DNA from: Haemonchus contortus
Lineage: Eukaryota > Nematoda > Chromadorea > Rhabditida > Trichostrongylidae
Length of the DNA stretch: 64,000 bases
Direction: 5' to 3'
Assembly: GCA_000469685.2 (NCBI GenBank)
Contig: LS997563.1
Location: 29,715,897 to 29,779,896 of the forward strand
Positions 12,081 through 24,054 of this stretch are shown here, in pieces. A model generated the notes under the pieces. The model did not search any database, was not told the origin of the DNA, and saw nothing but the letters and a program-made list of their open reading frames with translations. How positions within the stretch are numbered: the stretch's first letter is position 1; each line of letters opens with the position of its first letter. The position numbers were made by a program, and so were the translations under genes.

Positions 12081-13345
12081 GAAGATGGGATCACCGATGG
12101 CCGGTAACAAGGCTGGACTCCTCTCACAGGGGGCGGGGTATGCGCGAAACTGCTCCTCTTCAACCGAGCGTGTTCAAATTAAGGAAGGGGTACAGACGAC
12201 AGGATAAAAATACAAAGGGAAGCAGGAGGACTCTTGGACTACATGACTTAACCATGACTCCGTTTTTGATGGGGTAGACCGTCACGAAAATGTGGGGGTG
12301 CTGGTGTTTAGCCTGAAATTTATAACTTCTGTTCTCCTGAATATATGTAGAGTCCAAGTTCGGAAGTATGCTGGCTGCATACCAAGTTTAACATGAAAAT
12401 GAGGAGAGCTTGCCGTCGATGGATCGCTCCAACTGATATCAAAATATACGAAAAAATCAGGATTGGGGCTAACACGGTAAATCTGGTAGCTCGTTGAGAT
12501 TTTTTCCCCCGTCGGGTATCAACTTGATCGGTTGATAAGCATCAGAAAAAAACAATCGATTAACTAACCTGAGAGTGCAAATCGCTTAAAGGAAGACCCA
12601 TGCTAGCGGTGGCCATGTGCATTTCTGGATGATTGCCAGAGGCCTGAATTGGATACATACTGAGCATTTCAAGCGAAATGATAAGGTACGGATACGGCTA
12701 GAGGTGGCTTCGATCACAGTATGAATGAAGTAAAAACGAAGGCGATCCATTCTGTTGTCTAGTTTTCTCTTCTGCAGGTTCTTAAGCAGCACTAGGAGCA
12801 ATGGGAAAATCCTAGGCTCGGAATATAGGCTGATCTTCCCGTTCATGAGAAAATCTCCGCTCATGAACGCCCTACTCAGGAAGAAATGACATGAATTCGA
12901 GCAGTGAGTTTAGGGAGTAGATAAGGTAAATGTGTTCGTAATGTGAATGAAATCAAAGCAATGAAGAAGTAGTGGTCAGAAGAAAATTTGTGAACAACCG
13001 ATTTACAAATGAAGACGGATATCCTGTAGCAAGTTGATCGATGAAATGAGCAGAGAAACCAACTTTTATCACCTTTTTATTTGTAGTACAAACGCGGCTA
13101 GACGTGAAGATGCCACGTCTTTGTTCAGATTCGATGAAACAGAACAAGATGTAGAAATTCCTGTAACGTACAGGAGATGGTCAGAATGACCATTGGACGA
13201 AAGCGAAATCTTCAGAATTCCACCAGAATTTGCTCTTAACGGTCTGAGATTTGCTTGAGTTCATCTCAATTTCGGTCTGAAATTTGTAAAATTACTTTCT
13301 ATCGCCCGAATTGAAGAATAAAAAAATCATTTGGCGATGAACAAT
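12081..13345. other. Intergenic, no feature supported
   Basis: Only short open frames without family resemblance or consistent splice structure. No repeat ends recognised. Confidence 0.4.
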
Positions 13346-13349
13346 CCAG

Positions 13350-13595
13350 TTTGTGGGGTGTGCCACGCATTTATCATCCATTCAGAGTTGAAATGGCTTC
13401 TCGATTTGTGGCGTATGCAATAAACTGTGGTGACCAGCCGGTGTACAGGTTAGCCTTTTGTCTTCCCAGACGAGTCTGGTACCAAACGACTAAGCCGGAA
13501 GGGATGGAAGGGCTTGTTGGCTCAGGCAGGCAACATATTGGGAACCGATCCTCAAACCATGTGTGTGACAGTGTGCCGCTACAGTACGGAATGAG
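13350..13595 (-). mobile_element. tRNA-derived SINE copy
   Basis: A diverged copy of a SINE that recurs about eight times in the window. The tRNA-like head is at the right end (GTAGCGGCACACTG on the minus strand, B-box-like GGTTTGAGGATC). The body follows leftward with the conserved word GACGAGTCTGGTACCA (13470-13490) and the tail CGGTGTACAGG. Confidence 0.6.
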
Positions 13596-14004
13596 TCCGA
13601 CAGAGGAGCAAGTTCGGTTAAAATCATTTTCTCAGCTTGCTCGTTATTCGTCATGGATTTTTCTACACAAACATTACTTTGGTAGTTAATGCTAGTATTA
13701 AGCATTAAAATAAATAAATCTCAAAGCTTCGGTTGAACATCGAGGAAGACGTCTTTGTCGAGTTTACATCCCCTCAAGCGACGCGGAACGTGGGAATGAC
13801 TTGCTGAGATGGAAGGGCACAACCCCATGTTGATGTTTATATTTCAGCTGAATATCCTCCTTGTGATCAAGAGAAACCATTTGGTTTGACTTTGCTGTTG
13901 AAGTGTTTGAACTGGTAGCTGGTCGTCGTTAGCAACCACACTTCGACCTCTGGTTGATACAAAGAAAGCTGTCTTTCCTGTTAGGGAGTTATTTCCAGAT
14001 TTTA

Positions 14005-14675
14005 TGATCAAGGCATGCCGATTCCAGACATAACAAGAGACCATGGAACTGCCTGGTTGACTCTTACACGTTACGGTCAGCTCAAAGTTGAGGGAATCTG
14101 GCACCGACTCCATGAGAGCTGTAACACACAGTGGCACCTTATGATAGGGTGGAAACAGTCCGCTCAATCAAGCTTACTGGCTTGGTAAGGTTCTTCACAT
14201 GAATGTATGGGTGAAAATATGGTGGAGAGTCAGTCACCCAACTAGGGGCTCCTTCCCTTCTAAGACTCAGGTAAAAAAGCTGTTCACTCTCGCCTCAGAA
14301 ACGTTCCCAAGTACCATGGGAACGCGTAGTCGGCTACCCTCCTTTTCGAGCTCTAGCACGCGATTGTAAAAGAGCGGTGCCTTTCCCGTCTAGTTTCCTT
14401 CCCGCTTCCCCGAAGCAATTATTTTTTTACCACTTTATTACTTGGGCGAAGGCTCTCTGGTTACTGTAGCGTAGGTCTATGTTGTGCGATCTTTAGTAAG
14501 ACATAAATGTCATCCACAGATATGGTTCCTTTAAGTATGAGGTAGAAGCGAAATATTCCGAAGTACTCACCTTTAACCCAAATTTGTGTGGAAATCTTTG
14601 CCCCATCAAGAAATTGCATGCCATATCGACATTACCGCTATAAAGCAGCTCCTCTCCTGCAGCTCGAATGTTGTT
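14005..14675 (-). pseudogene. Partial duplicate of carboxypeptidase 3' region (one exon plus intron)
   Basis: The block 14005-14675 is a diverged copy of 16020-16661: exon 12 of the neighbouring carboxypeptidase plus most of intron 12. The duplicated exon reads [19 protein letters not shown], against [19 protein letters not shown] in the gene. The first Asp of the GDVD motif, part of the catalytic Asp region of this family, is Asn here. The GTGAGT donor is kept. No other exons are nearby, so it is probably a dead tail duplication or the remnant of a decayed tandem paralogue. Confidence 0.75.
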
Positions 14676-15697
14676 TGCAAAACCATATCCAAGCACAGGA
14701 TGTGTTTGAGTTTACTTGTTTATTTATTCATTTACGAGTCTGGTCATTTGAACTCAATTGAAGCATAAACCCAACACAAGCATAAACAACATTTTTGTCT
14801 GGATTACATTGCTTTTATTCCCGTTTTCCGAGTAATACTTGGAATCACATAGCTCTTCACATTTACTTGTTCCGCAAACCCTTGATTCTCTCCCGAAATA
14901 CTATTTTCAAAAGATTCTTTTCAAAAAAAAGCATTATTCTAATCATCAAGTCATTCACGAATTGAATAAGAGACCTTTTCTTTCCCGCCATACTAGCAAT
15001 TGCGTGGAGATAAGGTTTGTCGTAGGAATTCAGGCATAAATCCATGTATTAGTTATTGCAGCATATCGAGTGAATGTTTTTGTGCGACAGTTCAAGAGTA
15101 GGACCAAAACGGAAGTTGCCTCCTTCATAGGCATTGCTCTTATTATATACACTTCACCTCATCTGCAAACTCGTCCTTAGTACTTATATTTGTTTCAGTC
15201 GCATGCCCTCATGGCCACATGCCTCTTCGGAGGCTCAAACTGTTAAACGGCCGTTTAGCCTCAAGTCTTCCTGCCATTATTTGGGTATAATTTTCATCGC
15301 TCCACAAATCACCTCCTGACTGAATTCTGCGCAAAAATTTATGAATTCCGATGTTTGTAAATACATCAGACTTCTTAGCAATTGGGATATTTTCCTTTCA
15401 ATTCCTGGTTCTTTTTGCTTTTATTAAGTGCTCTACAACAGGTCCTGTGCAGCTTAGTATTGTGAAGTTTGAAATCTTTCTATGTTCCTCGCTCGATTCA
15501 CGATGTCTTAATTATCGAGCTCGATAGTAAATCCTTGTACCGTCCCTCCCTTTCGCCCTGTGGATTTCTCATTTTCAAATTGGATCACTCTTTATACACG
15601 GGAACAATAATGTGATCACATAAAGCGCTCCTTCTAAAGCATTGCTTCAGATGATTCGCTACCGCATAGGAATATGTATAAGTCCACTGGTCACAGC

Positions 15698-18600
15698 TCA
15701 GAACGGCTGATTGAAGAGGAACGAGCTGATAATGTGATATGCAACAGACGGCTTATCAGTGGGCACCATATGACCAGCACCCTAAACATAGTATAGTAAT
15801 TATACCTTGATGAATAGCTTCCTCCGACGGCCTGACTGATATTACTCACCCTAACGGTAACAAAGTCAAGACCATCGTAACGCGTGTGGAAACCACCAAT
15901 CTGTCCATCAACAATGAAGTGTTTTTTGGCGGCGATCTCCTGAAATTTTTGAAGTTCTGCATCAGTCAGTTTTGCAGGAGGAATGAGTTTTTCCTTTCTG
16001 TCAACAGGTTGTCGCTCCTCTCTTCACAAATGGACCATGGAATTGCCTATTTGGGCCTTACACGATACGGCCCATAGGAAGTTGAACTAACAGCTCGAAG
16101 TTGAGGGAGTCTGGCACCGACTCCATGAGAGCTGTTACATTCCGTGGCACCTTATTACTTTGAGCTCTTCTTTGGTGAAGGTGACAGGGTAAAAAGTTAG
16201 CTCAATCAAGCTTACTGGCTTGGTTAAGGTTTTTCAAATGAATCTATGGGTGAAAATGTGGTTGAGGGTTTCTAAGACCCAGGTAGAAAAGCGATTTTTC
16301 TCGGCTATCAGGCGCTCCCAAGCACCATGGGAACGCGTGGTCGGCTACCCTTCTTTTCAAGCTCTAGCACGCGATTTGTAAAAGAGCGGTGCCTTTCCCG
16401 TCTAGTTTCCTTCCCACTTCCCCAAAGCAATTACTTTTTTACCACTTTATTACTTGGGCGAAGGCTCTCTGGATACTGTAGCGTAGATCTATGTTGTGTG
16501 ATCTTTAGTAAGACATAAATGTCATTCACAGGTATGGTTCCCTCAAGTATAGGTAGAAGCGAAGTATTCCGAAGTACTCACCTTCAACCCAAGCTTGCGT
16601 GAAAATCTTTGTCCCATCAAGAAATTGCATGCCATATCGACATCACCGCTGTAGAGCATTCCTGAATGGAGCATGAGAGGATGAGGGAATTTTCGTTTTC
16701 CTTCTTGAAACAAAACAGATACTTTATTCTTCCGCCCACCTTTGAGACCCTGCCCCAATGCATTCATAACTCGTGTGTCCATCTCCCCATATTGTTTTCT
16801 GTAGGTGTTGCTGATCTCATCACTGTAAGATATTTCTTAGGAAGGTGATCTATTGATGCTAAACTTATCTTCTGTACCTGCAAATGGACCACGGTCCAAC
16901 GGTAGTAGGAACCCCTATTGCTTTTCGAACATCTGGGCGGTTCAGGTACACAGTCACAGCAGTCTCATTCATGCATGGAACGGAAGACAACTGAAATTAT
17001 CCCGTGAGGAAGTGTTCATGGAATGAGATTCCCCACAACGAGTACCTGTGAGACATCAAGGTCTTTCCCTGTTCGCTGCTTGTAGTCCAGTCGGAATCGT
17101 TTGGATACTTCGACACCAGGAACATTGATGCAGCTGTCATACATATTGTATGGGTTTATTCCACCTTCCCTGTAGAAAATACTGCTCAGTCATTGTCGTT
17201 ACCAAGATAGTAGGGGCGGGCTCACCACGCTGCCATGGTTGTGAGCTGTACGAATACTGAACACAAGTTCAATCCATTGAAGGAGTGGAACGGACAGCTG
17301 TCGGTATCATTGTTGCAACACTGGGACTTGACTTTTTGCCATTCGCTGAAAGGGATAACTGAAGGTTCACAAAAGTTTTGAAGCTCTTCTTAAGCTGTTT
17401 AGGTCTCACAGCCGGCATTCATCCGAATCAGTATTACGAACATATGGTTGTATGGGAAAATATTAGGTTGATGCATAATTATTGCGGGTTTTTTCAACAA
17501 ATTTTATTTAACGAAATGATAAAAATACTGAACAAAAACATGTTCAAATAATAACTCCGGAACTTATCCGCCATCTACGTCAAGCACTGCTCCCCATTGA
17601 TTAGTTAGTCGGATTCCAGAAGCGAGGAAGTTTTGATCCTTAGGAGCGATCCACGCCTTGACGTCGGCCATCAAGTCACCCAAATCGACGTAAGTTCTAT
17701 TCCCTAGCCATTTTTTCGGCGAACGGTGCACGAGATAATCCATAGAAGTTTCTGCTGATCTTCTGCTGATGGCAGATCCCCAGATTTCTTGGTTGGTTTT
17801 GGCTGGTTGTTCCATCGCCGAACTGAGATCCACCTTCCAACCTTTCTCGAAGTAGTGGTAGTGGAGCCTGATGTCGCGATTATGCGGATGTTTTTCAAGT
17901 ACATTTTTGTAGAGAAAATCAAGCAGATCATTTCTGAAAAAAACCCGAACTCAATATTTAAATTCTATCTAGAGAAAAGAAAAAGCCGCGAAAAAATCCG
18001 CAGTATTTATGCATCAACCGAATAGAAATGGCATTGATCAGAAAGCAGCTCCGGTCGGAATGACGAACGAATGAAGTTTCTTCTAACCGAAGACTGGGTT
18101 CCCTGACTTACTGGTTATCTGAGGTGGTAAGTAAAAAGGGTAACGGAACTTCTCCCCTATCGCGGCATTCTCCCTTGCGGCATGCGGCAAATGCCACTGC
18201 AGTTACCGTACTCAGCCCGCCTCCCGCCAATCGATAGGATGCGATATTTTTCCTTGACTGGCTTGCTTTTCCATTGGATTTTATCGTTTTTTCTTCTGTT
18301 TCTTTTTAGTTTTCATGTTTATTAGACTTGATTAATTAAAATGACTCCTCCTATATAAACGACAATCAAGACCGCAGTGGAATTGAAAAGAGCGGCCAGC
18401 CAATTCAAACAATTAAAGGACTCCCTACATCACAAATTGCGCGCTCCAATCTTCCATCGCAATCCTGCGATAAGCGGCGGGTGCGGCGTGTGCGACGCCG
18501 TGTTAGGGGAGAAGTTTCCGGGGGTAACGGAACTTCTCCCCTATCGCGGCATTCTCCCTTGCGGCATGCGGCAAATGCCACTGCAGTTACCGTACTCAGC

Positions 18601-21600
18601 CCGCCTCCCGCCAATCGATAGGATGCGATATTTTTCCTTGACTGGCTTGCTTTTCCAATGGATTTTATCGTTTTTTCTTCTGTTTCTTTTTAGTTTTCAT
18701 GTTTATTAGACTTGATTAATTAAAATGACTCCTCCTATATAAACGACAATCAAGACCGCAGTGGAATTGAAAAGAGCGGCCAGGCAATTCAAACAATTAA
18801 AGGACTCCCTACATCACAAATTGCGCGCTCCAATCTTCCATCGCAATCCTGCGATAAGCGGCGGGTGCGGCGGTGCGACGCCGTGTTAGGGGAGAAGTTT
18901 CCGGGGGTAACGGAACTTCTCCCCTATCGCGGCATTCTCCCTTGCGGCATGCGGCAAATGCCACTGCAGTTACCGTACTCAGCCCGCCTCCCGCCAATCG
19001 ATAGGATGCGATATTTTTCCTTGACTGGCTTGCTTTTCCATTGGATTTTATCGTTTTTTCTTCTGCTTCTTTTTAGTTTTCATGTTTATTAGACTTGATT
19101 AATTAAAATGACTCCTCCTATATAAACGACGATCAATACCGCATCGGAATTGAAAAGAGCGGCCAGCCAATTCAAGTAATTAAAGGACTCCCTACCTCAC
19201 AAATTGCGCGCTCCAGTCTTCCATCGCAGTCCTGCGATAGGCGGCGGGTGCGGCGTGTGCGACGCCGTGTTAGGGGAGAAGTTCCCGGACCCAGTTTCCG
19301 GACCCAAGTAAAAGCGTTTCAGTAGGAAATCACTGCAACTGCCTTTGTGCACACCCTTGCACATAGACATTGTTAGTGAATGTTCCTTTAAGGTTCGTTC
19401 CAAAAAGAGAGGCATCAGCGTCTTGAGCAAAAATGGAATCCTCCTGACCCTTTTTGGATAGTTTTTCCTCGAGAAAACGCTACAACTATTCGCTTTAGGA
19501 TCTTACGTTCCATCACAAGTTGTCAATTCAGCGTAACCGTCAGTTGTTTTTAGAGAGCGACCCTGTTTGTCTTAGATCAAAGCTAGTCGCCACATTTCTG
19601 ATTCACAGACCACCCACTTGTCATCAATCATTCCGTGAGCGTATTCGAAGTTGATCAGTGCATCAGTGCCGTCATTATCGGATACACAACCATTGCCAAT
19701 CGCGAAACCCTGAAATCATGGTCCGTTAACGATTATAGGTGCATTCGTGTTCACGTTAACGAGCTCGACTTTGTACAAATCTGGTACATGATTCAGCGAA
19801 ATGTCGGTTTGTCCGTATCTCTCTGGAGCTAATGTTTATCAGTAGTCCTCGAGTTAGCAATTGTTATAAGAGAGCTGTTGGGGTATCGACTTCCTACAAA
19901 ATCGGAATATTATTAAATTGAGCGGAAATTACGGCCATTTTCATCTCCCACATGGGCTTATGACAAAACCGTGCAGAAATAGCAATAAATGCCAACGTAA
20001 TCAAAGTAAACTTTGATTTTGACTTCTCCCCACTTTTCCGGCAATTTCATGACTCCATGAAGATAAAACTAAGGATTTTTTATTAAAAGGATCCCCTAAG
20101 GCTTTTAAGTCTCTCTTTGGCTGATTATAATCGCTTTCCTTCCAAAAGTGCTGTAAGGCTTTGAGCGAATGGAAATTCGGAGCCAAATTAGGACAATCAA
20201 GAGGACATCGAAAGGAATCAACAGGATTTCAGCCAAGCTCAGCGAGTTTTCTACTGGCTTTTTTTGAACGATGTGATTACACTGTTATCCAGGAAAACAA
20301 CGTCCTATAAGGGCGTCGATACAAGCGATGGTCCAGCTGATCCACTCGACTGCAACACTCCTTGGAATTCACTACCCGGAGCCCTCTAAAAGTTCCCAGC
20401 ACCCTATTTCAAGAGTCGACCAAAGGTCGCAAAGGATTGCGTTCTGAAGAGCTTCTTCAGTGCTGCACTTGTCTTCTTACAAGGCAGTCACCATTTACAA
20501 AATTCGGCTTTTCTTTAACTTTTCTCCTCGAGCATTGCAAGCGTAACTACGATGGTTGGGAGAGTTTGTATGAAGCGCTCTATGAACAGTTGAGGAAGAA
20601 AGTAGCTGCAACATGCTTACGAAACAGCCCAAACATAAAGTGGCGCCCGTTCTAAAACATGTTCGTAAAACTCATTACTGGGAGTTTAGAGCGGTACTAG
20701 GGGTTCAAATGAGTTTTGTCAGCCCTTACTGTGTTCTAGGCAGTTTTTTGACGTGATCCTCGACCCCTTCCCGTATTATCCCTTTTCAAGAGCCCAAGTT
20801 CCAAAGACTATCTGAAGGGAGAGCCTCTTTTTGCACTGAAAATTTGACACGAGAGCTGGAAGGAGTGGAAGAACGGTAGTAGAACTGGAAATTTCTGTTG
20901 GGATTTTAAACTTTGTTTGATTAATGCACCTACCACAATGTAAAACACTACTCAACACATTTACACTTGCCCTACAAACTCTCAATGTCGCTAAACCAGA
21001 CATCCAGTTAGTAAACATGCAGTCTTTCATAGTGAAGGTGAAGGACCAGTAGGTGAGAGTATGTAACACGTAAGTAAACTATAGTAAAAGAAGGTGGTGT
21101 GGCTGTAGAATCGGCTGACTCCGACACAAAATTGTTGTGCGAGTGGATATGTTGATAGGTTCAACCATAGTCAAGGTCCCAAAGTCAGAATCCTCGAGTA
21201 TAAACGGTCTGCTCCTCCGTTTAGTAGGATATTACGTAATGATGGTTGGAGCCTCAACCGACAGTATCGCAGCCATAATTCATTTTGAATTTAACAAGCC
21301 AAGTGGCAAAATACGAATCAGTAATTGAGGCTTTGAGAGCTGTCGTTAGCCTTCTCTTGAGTCAGTTTATACTTCTAGGCAATAGATTTACACGAGCTTT
21401 TTCAATGGAAGAATGGGGCGACTTACCTTGATGTTTATCGTGAACTGAGACTGCCTATCCAGAATCGTCTGCACCAGCGTGGGCACATAGATTCCTGTAA
21501 TTGCTCTCGGTTTTTCAAATTGTTGTTCTATGGGGAATCAACAAATGCGTGCTGAAGCCGTACGGCGCTTAGAGACTACAGTACCTCCATAAGATTCTCC

Positions 21601-22790
21601 GGTTACATAGAAGTCATTTTTCAGGTACTGTGGGAATTCCCCAAAGAACGCCTTCAAGGCTTCCCAGTTCTCGCTGGCAGTCTGGAAACTTATAAAAAAA
21701 AAGTAAGGGGGCAATAAAAGGCTATGAAGAATTTTCAGATCCTCGAAACATCTATCAACTTTTTCCTCTTTTTTTTCACAGAGGCTATCAAGAAAGTTTG
21801 GTCGATACATCTCTATCACAGGTTTCTTATCTATTTTTTTATGTTCTCTATGGTGCAGGCTAAATACCTGATCGTCGTCAGTTTTGACATTACCGTCGGT
21901 GGCAAATGAATACCCAACACCAGCCGGAGCTTCCAGAGTGAGAACCGAAGCGTTCTTATTCCATGAATACGGGTTCACAGACAGCGTCGCTCCATCAGGA
22001 TTGACCTTAATTGAGCAGTACTTCAGTCTACTAGTAAGAACGTTTTTCCTCACGGTCCAAGTCTGCAGAAAATATCCTTTGCATCAAGAAAAATATTATT
22101 TATCTCGCTTATTTCTAACGCTCTCCAGCTGCGCGTTAAACGTACCATAAATGGTCCCCATTCGGTCAGCAGCGCAGAAAGGCCGGAACATCCTGGACCA
22201 CCAGTCAACCACACAAGAACTGGATCAGTGCTAGGGTTATTCTGCGACTCGACAAACCTAAAACATGGTAAGAAAGACGAACGAGAAAAGCATCACCTAA
22301 TTTGGAAAGGGAGAGGGGCTGTATACGCGGCACCTTCCATTGAATATTCGAAAACTGAACAGATAGGTACAAACGATTCAGCTATGCAGTGGGCGAGCCA
22401 AAGCCAATACTTGTTGCTATGCTTTGGAAAAACTTCCGTCTCTTCAGAGTGGTTTTAGAGAAAAAGGTTTTTGGGAGGCTTGAAAGGATACGATAGCTTG
22501 GACCGTATGTATTCAGTAATCCCATCATTTTCACTCTACAACTAGCAGGAAAAACAAAAAACTTTGAAGGAAGGGCTTACCAGTAATGCAGCTGATGATT
22601 CTTTGTTGGTCCGACTGTATAGTATCCAGCATACTGCTTGAAGTTAGCAGGTGGTTGGCCGGGCAGATTGGTTATCAGAGCAGCCTGTATGCTGGAAATA
22701 AAAAAAAGTATTTTTGAGTTTATGATGGAAAAAAGTGGAAGGGGTATACCCTTGACTGAGGAAGAGAAGCAGAAACACCCTGAGCACCAT
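15698..22790 (-). CDS. Serine carboxypeptidase (S10, cathepsin A-like)
   Basis: Lysosomal or secreted exopeptidase that removes C-terminal residues. Fourteen exons join in phase to 450 residues: 22790-22750, 22691-22581, 22257-22146, 22005-21868, 21681-21585, 21494-21427, 19709-19618, 17345-17226, 17169-17046, 16990-16878, 16822-16740, 16661-16582, 15939-15850, 15781-15698. The start was chosen because [14 protein letters not shown] is a signal peptide. Family landmarks in order are [24 protein letters not shown] (oxyanion region), NPYSWN, ESPAGVGYS-type EAPAGVGYS, catalytic Ser in [17 protein letters not shown], a Cys-rich insert ([10 protein letters not shown]), the catalytic Asp region [10 protein letters not shown], and catalytic His in [14 protein letters not shown]. 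Length is normal for the family and all catalytic motifs are intact. Intron 7 (17346-19617) is swollen by a mariner relic and three MITEs. Closest relatives should be the nematode ctsa genes; the exact orthologue is not assigned. Confidence 0.93.
17463..18022 (-). mobile_element. Deleted mariner-type transposon in carboxypeptidase intron 7
   Basis: Inverted ends TTAGGTTGATGCATAATTAT at 17463 and its counterpart ATTTATGCATCAACCGAA ending at 18022, flanked by TA on both sides (17461-62, 18023-24), as expected of Tc1/mariner insertion. On the minus strand it carries fragments of a transposase N-terminus ([13 protein letters not shown]) and C-terminus joined by a deletion. It is 560 bp, against about 1.3 kb for a full element. 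Confidence 0.85.
17564..17880 (-). pseudogene. mariner transposase remnant
   Basis: The minus strand reads [13 protein letters not shown] (start of the helix-turn-helix domain) and then a segment ending [38 protein letters not shown], which resembles the mariner C-terminus (FYKRGI..LPERW). The DDD catalytic core between them is missing. Confidence 0.65.
18139..19290 (+). mobile_element. Three head-to-tail tandem copies of MITE family 1
   Basis: Units at 18139-18522, 18523-18905 and 18906-19290 (384, 383 and 385 bp), all in the same orientation and nearly identical. Each starts GGTAACGGAACTTCTCCCC and ends GGGGAGAAGTTTCCGGG or TTCCCGG. Adjacent units abut with no spacer. Single copies of the same element are at 5387-5769 and 10037-10420. 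It lies in intron 7 of the carboxypeptidase; repeated open frames on both strands are artefacts of the repeat. Confidence 0.92.
19291..19616. other. Intron 7 remainder, nothing recognised
   Basis: Sequence between the MITE array and carboxypeptidase exon 7. It starts with a small echo of the MITE end (GTTTCCGGACCC), possibly a trace of a fourth unit. Confidence 0.4.
19710..21426. other. Carboxypeptidase intron 6, no feature supported
   Basis: A 1.7-kb intron. Open frames here are short and match no family that I recognise. Confidence 0.5.
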
Positions 22791-23059
22791 TCTGCGACCA
22801 AGTGAGCCAAATTGTAGTGATAGCAGAACCATGATAAGGCCAGAATAGGCGCTATGGCGCTATCGTCGTTTCACACTTTTCAAGTGAGTTCGTGCGTCAA
22901 TAAGTCACTGAAACCGGATGTGCCAAGAGTTGTCTCTTGGTGTTGCCAATACTTTTCCTTTTTCAAAATGACTCATTCAACTCCTTTTGAAAACTATGTA
23001 GATATCAAATACTCACGATACACTTAAGTGGCCCCTTTGGAGTAGGTTGTAAAGTTTTG

Positions 23060-23340
23060 CCATCCTTCAGGCATGTTCTCATCTCAACGGTTGAGTGTAC
23101 CATCAAAGAACTCATCCGGGAAGACTACTGTCGACTTGGTTGACCTTGGCAGGGATCCAAGCCCTAGAACTTCTTTCAGCCGAATCCATTTCTTAGTAAG
23201 TAGGTAATGGGTTTTGAACAACACTTTTCTGGATGCGCCCCAGCATCAGTTTCCACTCAACACCTCAAAAAAAAGGAAAGGGTACACTCTCGACTGATAG
23301 TGACGATGGGAATGCGCTCAAGGCCTCTACAACGGATTAC
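23060..23340. other. Intergenic, nothing recognised
   Basis: Upstream flank of the carboxypeptidase gene, whose promoter should lie just above 22790. No TATA box or obvious regulatory motif was identified. Confidence 0.35.
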
Positions 23341-23344
23341 GGTG

Positions 23345-23510
23345 GCTAGCCGATGTACAGGTCAGTGTTTTTATCCTCCCAACGAGTTTTGTACCAGCTG
23401 ATCGACCCGGAAGGACGTGAGGCTTGGTAGGCCTGGGCGAGTATCGGTCCAAGACTTGATCTTTGGACCATGCTTATGTGATAGTGCGTCGCTTATCACA
23501 ACACCACACC
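23345..23510 (-). mobile_element. tRNA-derived SINE copy
   Basis: Shares the SINE body words CGATGTACAGGTCAG, TTATCCTCCCAACGAGTTT and ACCCGGAAGG with the copies at 13350 and 39140. The tRNA-like head lies at the right (about 23440-23510). Confidence 0.6.
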
Positions 23511-23787
23511 TGTCCCTAGTTTGAAAGAAAACAGGTCAAATACTAATTTTTTGAATTCGCAGGCGAAGGAACTACAGATCCACAATGCCCACAACGATAT
23601 TGTTTTCCAGCTTACCTTTCCAGCAACCGTGACGTGCTTTTAATGATTAATGTAATGAATGATCTTCAAAATGAAAATGGCGTCAATCCTCCCTGATAGT
23701 GAGTTGTTTTTATTGCCTTCCGAAACCATGGTGACAAAGCAACTTTATCGATGGCCCAGTCTTTCCATAATCACCTACTTCGGAGGC

Positions 23788-24054
23788 CTAGCATAGATAG
23801 AGCTGTTGATAGGTATTGGTAACGATGTCTTCGCGGAAAGTCGTGGTTGAAAGAAATCCTGGATTCCGCCGAACCGCTAGGGCGATCGAGCTCGTTGCTA
23901 TCACTTGTCTATGAAATGCATTCACCAAGGTGTGCCCAAAATAAGGTAGAACTAAGCACAATCGTCTTTGTTGCTGAGCTTTACCTTTCCATGTGCTGCT
24001 TTTGAAAAATCTTGGCATCATAGTTGAAATCGCTTTATTAATGCAACGAAACAC
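23788..24054 (-). pseudogene. Possible retroelement fragment (Penelope-like)
   Basis: The minus strand encodes RRLCLVLPYFGHTLVNAFHR, then TTTFREDIVTNTYQQLYLC. This resembles the segment of Penelope-like reverse transcriptases between the RT and GIY-YIG domains (CLVLPY...LR..LVRNRLYD..C). No RT catalytic motif or GIY-YIG domain is seen around it. The identification rests on weak pattern similarity. Confidence 0.3.

Noticed and set aside
18377..19092. Repeated frames of 60-110 codons
   Set aside because: The same peptide recurs in each MITE unit; the element is non-coding.
22006..22060. Acceptor at about 22060 for carboxypeptidase exon 4
   Set aside because: It would insert about 18 residues into the conserved GPFM-NPDG segment; the acceptor at 22006-22008 gives a seamless family match.
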